64,000 nucleotides of DNA from Chloroflexota bacterium. GTDB lineage: Bacteria; Chloroflexota; Anaerolineae; 4572-78; J111. Shown here piece by piece: positions 8,018 through 18,230 of this stretch. The notes below the pieces were generated by a model that was given only the letters and a program-made list of their open reading frames with translations, was not told the DNA's origin and ran no database searches. Position numbers and translations under genes: made by a program. Location of the stretch: the NCBI GenBank assembly GCA_016860845.1, contig BOKF01000034.1, positions 1-64,000 on the forward strand. The letters run 5' to 3'. Each line of letters begins with the position of its first letter. The stretch's first letter is position 1.

Positions 8018-8183
8018 TGGCGGAGCAGTTACTGATTTCGAGAAAAATTGTAGCATGGATAGAGAGGGGCTGCAAACCAAAATTCACACCTGATCATTCC
8101 ACGCGAGCGATGCCAGAGGCTATTATACTGAAAGATGTGAAATCCTTCCTCAACGAAAAGCCTTCTACCAACCTCCGAAATTA

Positions 8184-8212
8184 GTGACAATTTTGTTTTT
8201 TTAGGGTAAAAT
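8184..8212 (+). promoter_or_regulatory. Sigma-70-type promoter for the ATPase-epimerase pair
   Basis: GTGACA (8184-8189) and TAAAAT (8207-8212) are separated by 17 bp. Transcription would start near 8219, leaving a leader of about 20 nt that contains GGGGACGGG before the ATG at 8240. Confidence 0.5.
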
Positions 8213-8239
8213 CCCGCCCACAATAGGGGACGGGCAAAA

Positions 8240-9070
8240 ATGAGATTTTTAGCCGATACTGTGGCATTTGCCCCCGAGGCTGAGCCAATACCTCTGGGCT
8301 TTCGAGCGCTGACTGAGTTGCCTTTGGTGATTCTGGTCGGCTTAACGGGAGTGGGTAAGTCAACCGTTTTGGATTTGCTGCCGCAAAACGGCCTGAACTT
8401 CACTTTATTGCCCAATCGCCGAGAGATTACCGACGAAATTATCATTGCCTCGCTCCAGGCAGAAGCGGGTGAGCCGCTTCGCCCGATTACCGACCGGGTA
8501 GAGCGCTTTGAGTATACCGCGCGCTACCGGGCCAAGTTTCCCGGTGGAATGGCCCATGCCCTGAGCCGCCTGGCCGTCCACTCCGGCCACACTCAACCCC
8601 TGTTCATTTTCGACGGGCTGCGGGGTCTGAATGAAGTTCAGCATGCCGTCACCTATTTTCCCGAAGCGCGCTTTGTGGTTTTGGATGCGCCTGATACCAT
8701 CCGGCTCAACCGCCTCTTGAAGCGGGGCGATGTTTTTGATGTGACCGACAGCGTTGCTCTACAAAGTTCGCTGACCAGCCAAAATTTAATGGCGACTTTG
8801 CTGGCTGTGCCTAACATCGAAGCTGTTTTTAGTGAGGAACAGTTGCAGCAAATTGCCAAAGGCGCGCGCCTGGCTCAGATTCCCGTGGATGAGGTGGTCC
8901 AGAAAATCACCATAATTGTTAAGGAGCGGCGTAATTACGACTCCAACACGGCCCGGGTTTACTTAACCCACAGCCTACCCCCAGCAAAAGTGCTGGTGGT
9001 TGATACGGCGATGCACTCTCCCCACACGGTAGCGGAAAGAGTCGCTGCCTGGTTGGGAGCGGGGGGGTAA
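8240..9070 (+). CDS. P-loop ATPase/kinase-like protein of unknown role
   Basis: This is a 276-residue cytoplasmic protein with a clear Walker A motif GLTGVGKST (34-42) and a Walker B-like strand LFIFDG (about 118-123). The N-terminal half binds nucleotide and resembles small P-loop kinases or AAA-type proteins; the C-terminal half (VPVDEVVQKITIIVKERRNYDSNTARVYL) has no recognised domain. It contains no membrane segment. The gene is 23 bp upstream of an enolase-superfamily epimerase and probably co-transcribed with it, which hints at a metabolic link but does not show one. No gene symbol is justified. Confidence 0.7.
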   Translation: MRFLADTVAFAPEAEPIPLGFRALTELPLVILVGLTGVGKSTVLDLLPQNGLNFTLLPNRREITDEIIIASLQAEAGEPLRPITDRVERFEYTARYRAKFPGGMAHALSRLAVHSGHTQPLFIFDGLRGLNEVQHAVTYFPEARFVVLDAPDTIRLNRLLKRGDVFDVTDSVALQSSLTSQNLMATLLAVPNIEAVFSEEQLQQIAKGARLAQIPVDEVVQKITIIVKERRNYDSNTARVYLTHSLPPAKVLVVDTAMHSPHTVAERVAAWLGAGG

Positions 9071-9093
9071 CATATTTTAGATTGCACGAGTCT

Positions 9094-10185
9094 ATGCCAA
9101 AAATTACGGAAATTCAGACCTTAACCTTCCGCCTGCCGATGGCCGGCGCTTTAAGTTGGGGTAAGGCCAGCCGCCTGGATATTTTAGAACATGTCCTGGT
9201 GCGGGCCATCACCGATACGGGCCACATTGGCCTGGCTGAAGCGACGCCCCGCCCCACCATTTACGGCGAAACACCCGAGTCTATCCAGGCTATCATCCAA
9301 AAATATTTCGCTCCGCAATTGGTGGGATTGGAGGTGACGCAGCTTGAAGAGGCCAACCGGCGCATGGCGGTCATTGTCAACAATCACACAGCCAAGGGGG
9401 CAGTAGATATTGCTCTGCATGAAGCCCTGGCAGCCTGGCAAGGGCAAAATCTACTGGCTTATCTTAACCCGCCGAACCGTAAAATTAAAGTCTCTTATAT
9501 TTTGGGTATTTCTGACCCAGCCACCATGCTGGCTGAAGCGAAAGCTGTTTACGAGCGGGGGGTGCGAGTCCTCAAGGTTAAAGTTGGACGCAACTTTGCC
9601 AAGGATGTCGCCCTCATCCAAAAGCTGCAAGCAGAGTTCAAAGGCAGTCGGCTTGAGCTGTATGCCGACGCCAACGAGGGCCTGCTGCCGGAAGAGGCCC
9701 CGGCCCAACTGCGGCAACTGGCTGACCTGGGCATTTTATACGTCGAGGAGCCGCTGCCCGTCGAGATGATCCCAGAGCGAGCAGCCTTGCGTCAAATGGA
9801 AATCCTGCCGCTGATTGCCGACGACAGCGCCTTTACGCCCCGCGAGTTGGCCCGTGAATTTCGATTTAATACGTTTGATATTCTCAACATCAAAACCGCT
9901 CGAACCGGCTACTCTCAGTCATTACAAATGCTGGCTGCGGCGCGACAGCAACACAAAGGGGTGATGGTCGGCTCACAGGCCAGTTCAACCCTGGGCACGA
10001 TTCGGGCGGCTATCTTTGCCGGGCTGGCTGGAATTGACTATCCCTCTGAGCTGAGCTTTTTTCTCAAATTGGAAGATGAAATTGTTAACCGGCCCATCGA
10101 ATTGCTGGACGGCTACCTGGACTTAGATACGCTGGCCGAGATTACAGTAGACGAGGCCAGGTTGAAGGCCCATGTTGTTCAGTAG
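9094..10185 (+). CDS. Enolase-superfamily dipeptide epimerase-like enzyme
   Basis: This 363-residue member of the muconate-lactonising subgroup resembles L-Ala-D/L-Glu epimerases of murein peptide recycling. It has the N-terminal capping domain and a C-terminal barrel. Expected residues are present: catalytic lysines in KVKVGR (K161/K163), metal ligands D192 (YADANEG), E218 (VEEPLP) and D243/D244 (IADDSAF), and the second catalytic lysine K267 (NIKTARTG). The ATG at 9094 replaces an in-frame TTG at 9082. Actual dipeptide specificity cannot be read from sequence, and other substrates in this subgroup are possible. Confidence 0.8.
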   Translation: MPKITEIQTLTFRLPMAGALSWGKASRLDILEHVLVRAITDTGHIGLAEATPRPTIYGETPESIQAIIQKYFAPQLVGLEVTQLEEANRRMAVIVNNHTAKGAVDIALHEALAAWQGQNLLAYLNPPNRKIKVSYILGISDPATMLAEAKAVYERGVRVLKVKVGRNFAKDVALIQKLQAEFKGSRLELYADANEGLLPEEAPAQLRQLADLGILYVEEPLPVEMIPERAALRQMEILPLIADDSAFTPRELAREFRFNTFDILNIKTARTGYSQSLQMLAAARQQHKGVMVGSQASSTLGTIRAAIFAGLAGIDYPSELSFFLKLEDEIVNRPIELLDGYLDLDTLAEITVDEARLKAHVVQ

Positions 10186-10200
10186 GAAGATCGGACTCAT

Positions 10201-12582
10201 TTACGGTCCCCACGAGATACGCTCATTGGTCCAGCTCCGATCGCCGTCCCCCCAAGGCTGAGCGATAGGCAGGTCAAACAACTTTTGGGGGTCTCCTCCC
10301 GTTATGGGCACGGCCCAGACAGCCCAAAGCCCATTCCGATCCGACACAAAAGCGACCCAATTACCGTCGGGTGAAAGGGTGGGGAGGCCATCATTAGAGT
10401 TTGGGCTGTTAGACAAATTTTTCACCCCACCGCCGTTCAAATCCATGATATAAGCTTCCCAATTGCCGTCTCGCTGCGAGGTGAAGGCAATGAAGGCGCC
10501 TTTGGTATCGGAAGGGATATCACTGGTATCGCTGGTAAGCTGCCGGGGAATAAAACCGTCGCTAAAGCCTTTGGTGGAGGTGGAAGGTACGCTATAGATA
10601 CCACATAATCTCGCTCCGGCCCAGGTATTGCAGCCCCTATAAACAATCATATCGGTGCTGGTCCAGACCGGGTGGGTTCCCTGGATCTCGCCCATCTGGC
10701 CGGATGGGACCAGCACACCCAGGGAGGGGATGTCTCGACAGCGCGGCTCTGTTTCCAGATGGGGGGGCATTAAACCACACTGCACAAAGAGAAAAGGAGC
10801 ATGACGCCCCTTAGCCCCTAAAACTAGCTCGGCGTTGCCATAAGCCACCCGATTACCCCAAGGATCATAATACGGATGAGAGTCACCGGAAGCATCACCG
10901 ACCTGCTGTGCCACTCCGTCGGTCAGATTATATTCATAGATATTTTCTACCCCGCCTCCTTCGCGGTTGGCCAAAATTCGTTGACCATCAAAGCGGAAAT
11001 TGGGTTGACGAGCATTTGGTATTACGAACAATTCCCGGCCATCCGGCAGGTTATAAAGGTGAACATCATAGTGAATGCGGCCGTTGTCGAGAGGTATGGC
11101 TATTTTGCCAGTGATTGGGGTGACCGCTAGAGCAGGTTGAGCAGCGATGTTCTCAGCTAAGGGGTCTATCGTGTCTATTGCTTCGCCAGGGATAGAGGTT
11201 GATGTCTCGCCCGTGAATACTTGAGTCCCGGAGATTGAAGTTGTTGCTCCGACATCATAGTAAGCTTCGGTAGTGATATCATCCGACGGGGAAGGGTTAT
11301 AGGCTGTGGTGGCATATTTAGCTTCAACCTGCCAGCACAAATGTTGATTGTTCTCCAACAAGCTCAGCGGTATCCATAAAGCTATTATTGTGTCATTAGC
11401 CGAAACTTGAAACTTGAGTGGCTGCACCCAAACATAGCGCTTTTGGGCGCTATCCCACACATTAAAACTAGCGCGACCATCATCGTGGCGGTACAAAATT
11501 TGATAATCTCTGCCCAACTCACCTCTCTGACTACCGGTATCTAAGCTGCAATCCTTGTCAATGTACAAGCGATAATGAAAAGGTTCGCCAACGGCTCCCA
11601 ATTTGCCGACAGTGTAAAAAGTAGCCTTGAGGTTGGAGGCGTCATGCTGCAGCGCGATACTGGTCAGATCATAGTTTGGAAACGGTACATCACCGATGCG
11701 GTCGGATATAACCTGCTGAACCGCATGGGGTTCTACCACAATATCGCCGCTACGATTATCCTCCTGAGAGTCAATAGTTCGTCCGACTGATCTACCCACA
11801 TTTTTCCAGGTAGCCCAGGCATGGGTTACAACCAGTGGAGTTGTCACCTTTTCACTAGAAACCTTAAAACTGAGCGCTATATCGGCCTGTTGCTCTATCT
11901 CTGAGGTAAAAAAGGAAACCTCGCGTCCATCAAAATTAGTCACGAAGGGAGGCGGGGCTTCGGCTGACACAAAGGTCGTTCCTTCGGGTACAGGAACATT
12001 TATCTTCAAATCCCACATCCGCAACCTGCTCAGGTTAGTGGGATAGATATGGTAAGTAATAATATCATCAGCTACGGCGGCCATGGCTCTCAGGCGCAAG
12101 CGAGAAGGAACAGGGGCTTCCCAGGTTGTGGTTTGGCGAGTAATATCAAGCGAGACATCCTGGGCCAAATAGTCGCCCGGCTGCAGACCTTGCCAGGATA
12201 TCCAGGCATGGGTCGTAAAAACAGTCTTGGCCGGGTCAATAATTTCTACTACAAAGAAGGCATCTCTAATAGGCTGGTAATAAAAAGCAGTAAAGAAGGT
12301 TATTTCAGACCCATCAAAGGTAACTTGAGTAGTTGGCTGAGCCTTAGCTTCTACAAAGCGAGTCCCTTCGGGTAAAGGTATTTTGAAGGTAACATTACTC
12401 ATCGGCCAATCTACCTGAGTAGAAAACCGGATGTAATAGGTTATTTTGCCTTGTTCGTGCGAGGGGGTCAGATTAAAAGAAAAAGGCGGCCATTGAGCAT
12501 AAGCTCGCTGCGGCGCAGGGATGAGCATCAAAAGCAACGTTAGACCAAAAAAGATATTCAACTTGAATAAGATACGGGCCAT
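10201..12582 (-). CDS. Secreted protein with CARDB/DUF11-like domains and a TolB-like beta-propeller
   Basis: This 793-residue exported protein has an N-terminal signal peptide (hydrophobic 8-27, then PQRAYA). Two similar beta domains follow (about 30-145 and 150-260), each with PLPEGTxFVxA and NFDGxExxFFT motifs. A middle beta domain carries YIDKDCSLDTG. The C-terminal part (about 480-790) is a WD40-like/TolB-type propeller with repeats such as LSPDGNWVAFVSDRNG and AFTSQRDGNWEAYIMDLNG. AAGGTAGG precedes the ATG. It ends in ISWGP and lacks the LPxxxK tail of its neighbours. It lies downstream of the GDP-mannose dehydrogenase gene by 28 bp. Likely a surface protein; no enzymatic motif is seen. 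Confidence 0.75.
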   Translation of the reverse strand: MARILFKLNIFFGLTLLLMLIPAPQRAYAQWPPFSFNLTPSHEQGKITYYIRFSTQVDWPMSNVTFKIPLPEGTRFVEAKAQPTTQVTFDGSEITFFTAFYYQPIRDAFFVVEIIDPAKTVFTTHAWISWQGLQPGDYLAQDVSLDITRQTTTWEAPVPSRLRLRAMAAVADDIITYHIYPTNLSRLRMWDLKINVPVPEGTTFVSAEAPPPFVTNFDGREVSFFTSEIEQQADIALSFKVSSEKVTTPLVVTHAWATWKNVGRSVGRTIDSQEDNRSGDIVVEPHAVQQVISDRIGDVPFPNYDLTSIALQHDASNLKATFYTVGKLGAVGEPFHYRLYIDKDCSLDTGSQRGELGRDYQILYRHDDGRASFNVWDSAQKRYVWVQPLKFQVSANDTIIALWIPLSLLENNQHLCWQVEAKYATTAYNPSPSDDITTEAYYDVGATTSISGTQVFTGETSTSIPGEAIDTIDPLAENIAAQPALAVTPITGKIAIPLDNGRIHYDVHLYNLPDGRELFVIPNARQPNFRFDGQRILANREGGGVENIYEYNLTDGVAQQVGDASGDSHPYYDPWGNRVAYGNAELVLGAKGRHAPFLFVQCGLMPPHLETEPRCRDIPSLGVLVPSGQMGEIQGTHPVWTSTDMIVYRGCNTWAGARLCGIYSVPSTSTKGFSDGFIPRQLTSDTSDIPSDTKGAFIAFTSQRDGNWEAYIMDLNGGGVKNLSNSPNSNDGLPTLSPDGNWVAFVSDRNGLWAVWAVPITGGDPQKLFDLPIAQPWGDGDRSWTNERISWGP

Positions 12583-12610
12583 TTTCAGCCTACCTTCAAA
12601 ACACGCCTAT

Positions 12611-13927
12611 TTACCAACAAATTCCCTGATAATTCTGATTTTGTTCAATTTGATTATCACCAAGGTGTACTAAATCAATAATTATATGCTTACCGTTAGT
12701 ATGTTTGAGCAATCCGGTTACTTCCGGCAATCGATTCCCCACAATTAACACCTCGGCATGCGCCAATACATCATCTAACGACGGACACAAGAGAGAAGAG
12801 ATGTGGGGAATGACTTTTTCAATGTACTGTTTGTTCGCTCCTGTTAAACGGGCCAGAGAAACATTCTGGTCGTAAATCATCAAATCATACCCTTTACCTA
12901 GCAACGTCTCGGCCAGATAAACCAGCGGGCTCTCGCGCAGGTCATCGGTGCCGGCCTTGAAGCTAAGGCCCAAAATACTGATCCGTTTTTTGCCTGTGCG
13001 TAACACAGCTTCTACCCCCAGCTTGGCCTGAAGTTCATTGCTGCGGGGGATGGCCTGTAAAACCGGCAGGTCCAGATCTTCTTGACGCGCCCGATGCAAT
13101 AAGGCGCGCAGGTCTTTAGGCAGGCATGAACCGCCAAAAGCGTACCCGGGTTTAAGATAAGCGGGTGAAATATTCAACTTGGTATCCATACAAAAGACAC
13201 GCATGACCTCGTGACTGTCTACCCCTACCTTTTTACAGAAATTGCCAATCTCATTAGCAAAGGTGATTTTCAAGGCGTGGAAAGTATTGCTGACATATTT
13301 GATCATCTCGGCAGTGGATATGTCAGTGCAAACAGTCGGTGCATCTATGTTTTGGTAAACCGCTGCCACCCGGTCACCGCTGCGCTCGTCCCACTGGCCA
13401 ATTAAGGTAAAAGCGGGTTGATAAAAATCGGCCACAGCACTGCTCTCACGTAAAAATTCGGGGTTGGAACAAAGGCCAAAATCCACACCCACGCGCCGGC
13501 CTGATGCTTCTTCCAACACGGGGATAATTTCTTTGGCTATGGTGCCGGGCAAGACCGTACTGCGAACGGCGACAACATGATAATTTTCTTGCTGCCCCAG
13601 CGCCTGGCCAATTTCGCCAGCGACGTGATGCACATACTGCAAGTCCAGACTGCCGTTTTCATTGCTGGGTGTACCCACACAGATAAAAGAGAGGTCTGCT
13701 GAAGCAACAGCCTCGGCGGCTGCTGTGGTGGCGCGTAACTTGCCAACAGCTACCGCTTCAGCGATGAGCTTATCCACACCCGCCTCGATGATGGGGCTTT
13801 TCCCGGCATTAATCATATCTACTTTGAGGGAGTTGACATCTACCCCAATCACCTGGTGCCCCTCATGAGCCAGGCACGCCGCCGAAACACAGCCGACATA
13901 CCCTAAACCAAAAATCGCAATGCGCAT
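12611..13927 (-). CDS. GDP-mannose 6-dehydrogenase-like nucleotide-sugar dehydrogenase
   Basis: This 438-residue UDP-glucose/GDP-mannose dehydrogenase family enzyme oxidises a sugar nucleotide twice with NAD to the uronic acid. The Rossmann motif GLGYVG, KSPIIEAGVD, and the catalytic cysteine C268 in GGSCLPKDL are present. The opening MRIAIFGLGYVGCVSAACLA and C268 at the same number as in Pseudomonas AlgD favour GDP-mannose over UDP-glucose. It would supply GDP-mannuronate for the acidic exopolysaccharide made by this locus. An AAGAGGT ribosome binding site precedes the ATG. A terminator-like hairpin separates it from the upstream transglutaminase-like gene. Confidence 0.85.
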   Translation of the reverse strand: MRIAIFGLGYVGCVSAACLAHEGHQVIGVDVNSLKVDMINAGKSPIIEAGVDKLIAEAVAVGKLRATTAAAEAVASADLSFICVGTPSNENGSLDLQYVHHVAGEIGQALGQQENYHVVAVRSTVLPGTIAKEIIPVLEEASGRRVGVDFGLCSNPEFLRESSAVADFYQPAFTLIGQWDERSGDRVAAVYQNIDAPTVCTDISTAEMIKYVSNTFHALKITFANEIGNFCKKVGVDSHEVMRVFCMDTKLNISPAYLKPGYAFGGSCLPKDLRALLHRARQEDLDLPVLQAIPRSNELQAKLGVEAVLRTGKKRISILGLSFKAGTDDLRESPLVYLAETLLGKGYDLMIYDQNVSLARLTGANKQYIEKVIPHISSLLCPSLDDVLAHAEVLIVGNRLPEVTGLLKHTNGKHIIIDLVHLGDNQIEQNQNYQGICW

Positions 13928-13960
13928 AATACCTCTTGTGTAGTAAAGAATAGGGAGTGA

Positions 13961-13986
13961 AAAGGGGACGACAAAATTCGCCCCCC
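13961..13986 (-). terminator. Rho-independent terminator after the first transglutaminase-like gene
   Basis: On the minus strand a GGGG..CGA / TCG.CCCC stem with loop ATTTTG is followed by TTTT. It lies between the stop of the gene at 14028 and the start of the dehydrogenase at 13927, so the latter may have its own promoter or depend on readthrough. Confidence 0.5.
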
Positions 13987-14027
13987 TTGTGACACTAAAA
14001 CCTGATCGTTTTTTTTACGGCCAATTC

Positions 14028-17000
14028 CTATTTGAAGAGGGTAGGCAAGAAGAATCTAAATTCAGTCCTGGGGTCCTGGTTATCGGGTATACCATCCCCA
14101 TCGGTATCCGGGTTGTTAGGATGGGTGCCTTTTTGGTATTCCTCTTCATTCGTCAATTGATCACCGTCCGGATCGCCGCTGGCGCCATTATTGCCCGTGC
14201 TATCAGTTGGATCGAGGCCTTGCCTCACCTCCCAACCATCGGGCAGACCATCGCCGTCAGTATCGGATTTGTGAGGGTCTGTACCATGTTGATATTCCTC
14301 TAAGTTAGTCAATCCGTCGCTGTCAGCGTCGCCATTCGCATCATTGATTTTAGGATCCAAGCCATGGTCCACCTCCCAGCCATCGGGCATACCGTCATTA
14401 TCGGTATCGGGATTGTGGGGGTCTGTACCGATGGCTATCTCCTGATCATTAGATAGGCCATCGTTATCAGGATCATTTAATTGGCCAGCTACGATTACGT
14501 CATCAATATACCAGAAATCATCAGATGAACCACCGGCAGAGTTAAGTTCAAAACGCAAGTAGACGGTAGGTTCACTACCAAACAAGCTCAAATCAAGAAC
14601 CTGGGTTTGCCAAGACTCAATCTTATTGGAGAAAGTAGCAATCGTTTCCCAATTATTACCATTGCTGGAAGCTTTTACATAACCAAACTCATTGGTATTG
14701 TACAGTTTGTAATAGGTGCGGAACTTTAAGACAGGTTTGGCAATTTTGGTTAAACTAAACACTGTCTGCAACGAGGCATTAGCATCACCAGCCCGCCAGG
14801 CATGATCTGGGCTAAAATAGGCGCGATTTTCGGCTATTTCCCAAGGAGACTCGGCTGTCCACTGGCCCGCACCATTTTCAACAAAATCATCCAAGAGCAG
14901 CGCAGCACCTTTGACCCCAGGTTCGAATTGGCCAAATGAATAGGTATTAGTAGTATAGGCAGTATCAACTTCATCATTGATCTCATCCCACTTTAGCGGG
15001 CCAGTATAAAGCTTCAAAGCAACTAGAGTGAATTTCTGGCTAGCCTGGGCGTGGGTTTTCATATAATCAGACAGGGTCCGGCCCTCGTAGGTTAATGAGA
15101 GTTCGTGATTGCCAGCCTCTAAAACAACAGGGCCGGTATGCGCCCAGGAGACCAAATTACCCTGTTCATCCACCAACCAGCCCTCAAGCTGGTACTCATC
15201 AGGGTTAACTACTTGCATGCCCACCTTGATTTGCAGGGAGTCATATTTGCCGTTGTTATCTTGATCTACCGGAACCTCAAGATACGTTGTGGTTGTAATA
15301 CCCACACCTAATGGCCCAATGCCACCACTATCCTGCACCGGTATGGTTGTAAACCCGGAGACAGGTTCTCCCGCAGACACATTTTGGGCAGTATAGGCTT
15401 GTTCAATCTCATCCAAACCTTCACCCTCAGCTCGACTTAGAAGCAGGTTGCGCAGTATATAAGGTCCGGAAGTACCACCTATGTTATTAAACCGAAGCGT
15501 GGCTTTGTCGGTTGTCCCACTCCATGTTGCCTCACCAAGGGATATATTGTTGTCATCGTATAATTCACCAGTTACCGTATAATTTCCGGGGCGATAGATA
15601 TCTAAGGACACATCTATTTCTAAAGCTTCGGCATGGCCATCCTTATCGCTATCGAGCGCACGATCAGAATAACTGCGAGCAAACATAGCATCTAGTGTTT
15701 TAAATTCGTTAAATCGGTAAGCTGCGGTAACGTAGGAGTTATTCTTAGAGTCAAGCGCTCCATTAACAAAATCATCCGGAGCAGGGTTATCCACATCGGT
15801 AATGAGGAGATACATCAACTTATAAGGACCGTTAACCCGGGTTCTAGAAATGCTTAAACCATCAAATACAAGATGGACTATTTGTTCTCCCTGCTCTAAA
15901 TCAACTTTAAACTGATCGACGGCCATCACGCCGCCAGTACCCCAAAAGGAGGGATCATCTGTCCCAAGTTGTGCCTGAATCCAATAACTGCCCGGTTGTT
16001 TCACCTCCACAACCACTTGTAGTTCCAAAGAGTCAAATTTACCATCCCTGTCTTCGTCAAGGCCATGTTCAGTTACAATATCTCCCAGCCGAACCTTATC
16101 AAAATCGAGCGCCGTAGTCGAATCTGCCGGTAAGGCATTTTCAGACGAGTCAGGTGAAACGGCCAGGACAGACAAGCCCGCTCCTCCAACAGTCACGGAT
16201 TGAACATTACTCCAAGCACTGGCGCCCGCACTATTTTCAGCGCGAACGCGATAATACCAGGTACCGGCCGGCTGACCAGAGATACTTTTATCTTTCGCCT
16301 GCCCATTATAACGTGTTGTCGGGCTGGTGAAGTTAGAATTGGAGTCCTCCTCCAATCTGTAGGCTTGCGCCCCACTCACGCTATTCCAATGCACTATATA
16401 ATTGCCATCCCGCTCAGGATTACTAATGGAGTTAAGCGTAGGAGTGCCAGGTGGTGTATCTGCAAGCCAACTGGATGGAATAGGACTATTCCAGGCCGGT
16501 GGATTTGTGGTGTCTGGATCGCCTACATTTGTCGGCTCCTGATCAACTCTATAATCCCTGTTCCAATAAGGCATAGCCAGAGTTTCAAACCAATCATTAC
16601 GGGCTACCTTATATTTGTCCCACACCACCCATTTGTAATCAGGAGGCCAGCCATTAGTCTCATTCTCATTCCACTTTTCGTTTGCAGTGATCATCATCCA
16701 CTCGTTACCGTTTGAGGCGCTACCTCGGGTGGGCCAAACTCGAGAATACGGCCTATAATACTGGCTCCCATATTGGGACCGACTAACGCGGACACGATAG
16801 CCCCCACTGACGTGGGTCAGGGAACAGTAACCGTTATTATCAGGATCACCTTCGGTAGTTGCAAAAGCTCTGGCTGTATACCAGGTGTAAGCACTGGAGG
16901 AGTTTGATCGAGTCCATATTTCTGTCGAAGTATCGAAATTGCTGTTCCGGTGGTCAACAGCCACCATTCGGGCGGGGATACCTACTGAGCGGTGAAACGA

Positions 17001-18125
17001 GGTTAACAAGCCGGCAATATTAGAGCATTGGTTATTTAGATTACTACCGCCAGGAAACAGGGTGCTCCAGGCAGTAGTCCGGACAGTCAAGGGATAGGCA
17101 AAACACGTAAAATCATCAGCCAGCTTGGTCAGGCTTGCCGAAGCATCCCAGGTAGACGTCTTTCCATGGACGGCTTTGATGACGCTAGGGTACTTACTGG
17201 CTGGTCCCCCATAGTAACGTTTGATTGCCTCACTTCCATCAAAAATGTAGGCCGAGAATTGGTCGAGGTCATACTTATAACCATATAATCTGATTTTCAG
17301 ATCCTGATCCGGGTCAGCCCCTGTACCGTAGAACCAAATTCCTGTTTTGTCTTTCGTATTGTTGCGATCTCCGTCATATAAGAAGCCATCAACTTGGGCA
17401 TCGGTTAGACCGGATGGCATCTCAAAAATGACATCTACGATCAAAGTATCGGTCCATCCATGACCATTGCTGGCGACAAGCTTATATTTTCCCACAGTTC
17501 CATTCGACGGCACGGAAACCGTCCAGCTATTACATCTATCGGTACAGGCGTTTCGTGGACCAATCGTTAAAGGGGTTAGAACCCCCGGATTCTTAAGTGC
17601 ATCACCCCAGGTGAGTGACACCGGATAACCATCCACAACACCGGGGCCACCCACAGTGAAGGTTGTACCACGGCGAATGACTAAGGTTTCAGTGCCAATC
17701 ATTTTGTGACCCTGCGGTCTAAATATGCCTGAACGTTTTATGGGTGTCCAGGCAAATATGTATTCGCCAGTCTGAAAAGAATCCTCGTAGATTGTGTAAA
17801 GGCCAGGACTCTTCCTGTCGAGTGGATTTGTATTAAACAACATCTCCTCGCCGTCGGCCAAGCCATCGTCATCACTATCTGTGTCGTAAGGGTCAGTCCG
17901 GTAAGGAACACCTCCACCCTGGTCGTTAGCCCGCTCGTTGACCCAACCTTGGATTTCGACTGCATCTGATAGCCCGTCTAAATCCGAATCTGGTGGTAAG
18001 AAAGGTCCTTCACCTTGAGCCAGAAGAATAGCTGTATTCGCCGAAGGCAGAACAATAGCAAAAACCACGGCAATTGCTATCAAAATTAATTTAACTAATC
18101 GCAACTTAGTACAATGCACTCCCAC
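14028..18125 (-). CDS. Giant secreted transglutaminase-like protein with thrombospondin type 3 repeats (copy A)
   Basis: This protein of about 1365 residues is exported (hydrophobic signal about 10-36). Two N-terminal DxDxDG calcium loops (DSDLDGLSD, DTDSDDDGLAD) are followed by a beta region and a transglutaminase-like core with C367 in NNQCSNIAGLLTSFHRSVGIPAR. A fibronectin type III domain (about 555-645) and several beta-sandwich domains follow, then six C-terminal DxDxDG repeats and the tail FRFFLPTLFK. The His and Asp partners of C367 cannot be placed with certainty. Start is GTG at 18125 or the second GTG at 18119, which is better spaced from GGGGG. It may crosslink or process surface protein. 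Close paralogue of the upstream gene. Confidence 0.8.
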   Translation of the reverse strand: MGVHCTKLRLVKLILIAIAVVFAIVLPSANTAILLAQGEGPFLPPDSDLDGLSDAVEIQGWVNERANDQGGGVPYRTDPYDTDSDDDGLADGEEMLFNTNPLDRKSPGLYTIYEDSFQTGEYIFAWTPIKRSGIFRPQGHKMIGTETLVIRRGTTFTVGGPGVVDGYPVSLTWGDALKNPGVLTPLTIGPRNACTDRCNSWTVSVPSNGTVGKYKLVASNGHGWTDTLIVDVIFEMPSGLTDAQVDGFLYDGDRNNTKDKTGIWFYGTGADPDQDLKIRLYGYKYDLDQFSAYIFDGSEAIKRYYGGPASKYPSVIKAVHGKTSTWDASASLTKLADDFTCFAYPLTVRTTAWSTLFPGGSNLNNQCSNIAGLLTSFHRSVGIPARMVAVDHRNSNFDTSTEIWTRSNSSSAYTWYTARAFATTEGDPDNNGYCSLTHVSGGYRVRVSRSQYGSQYYRPYSRVWPTRGSASNGNEWMMITANEKWNENETNGWPPDYKWVVWDKYKVARNDWFETLAMPYWNRDYRVDQEPTNVGDPDTTNPPAWNSPIPSSWLADTPPGTPTLNSISNPERDGNYIVHWNSVSGAQAYRLEEDSNSNFTSPTTRYNGQAKDKSISGQPAGTWYYRVRAENSAGASAWSNVQSVTVGGAGLSVLAVSPDSSENALPADSTTALDFDKVRLGDIVTEHGLDEDRDGKFDSLELQVVVEVKQPGSYWIQAQLGTDDPSFWGTGGVMAVDQFKVDLEQGEQIVHLVFDGLSISRTRVNGPYKLMYLLITDVDNPAPDDFVNGALDSKNNSYVTAAYRFNEFKTLDAMFARSYSDRALDSDKDGHAEALEIDVSLDIYRPGNYTVTGELYDDNNISLGEATWSGTTDKATLRFNNIGGTSGPYILRNLLLSRAEGEGLDEIEQAYTAQNVSAGEPVSGFTTIPVQDSGGIGPLGVGITTTTYLEVPVDQDNNGKYDSLQIKVGMQVVNPDEYQLEGWLVDEQGNLVSWAHTGPVVLEAGNHELSLTYEGRTLSDYMKTHAQASQKFTLVALKLYTGPLKWDEINDEVDTAYTTNTYSFGQFEPGVKGAALLLDDFVENGAGQWTAESPWEIAENRAYFSPDHAWRAGDANASLQTVFSLTKIAKPVLKFRTYYKLYNTNEFGYVKASSNGNNWETIATFSNKIESWQTQVLDLSLFGSEPTVYLRFELNSAGGSSDDFWYIDDVIVAGQLNDPDNDGLSNDQEIAIGTDPHNPDTDNDGMPDGWEVDHGLDPKINDANGDADSDGLTNLEEYQHGTDPHKSDTDGDGLPDGWEVRQGLDPTDSTGNNGASGDPDGDQLTNEEEYQKGTHPNNPDTDGDGIPDNQDPRTEFRFFLPTLFK

Positions 18126-18230
18126 ATTCCCCCTTTCATAATTCTTAGAGCAACCCTTCCCTGTTATATCATGGACAGCAATGTTTTGTCGTCCTCTATA
18201 GAGATCGCCAGTAAGCTACTTGCAAAAATA

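Noticed and set aside
14050..14480. Regularly repeating DNA with units of about 70-100 bp, suggestive of a CRISPR array or minisatellite
   Set aside because: It encodes DxDxDG thrombospondin type 3 repeats in frame in the protein on the minus strand; units are diverged and there are no constant repeats with unique spacers. The same holds for 18250-18700.
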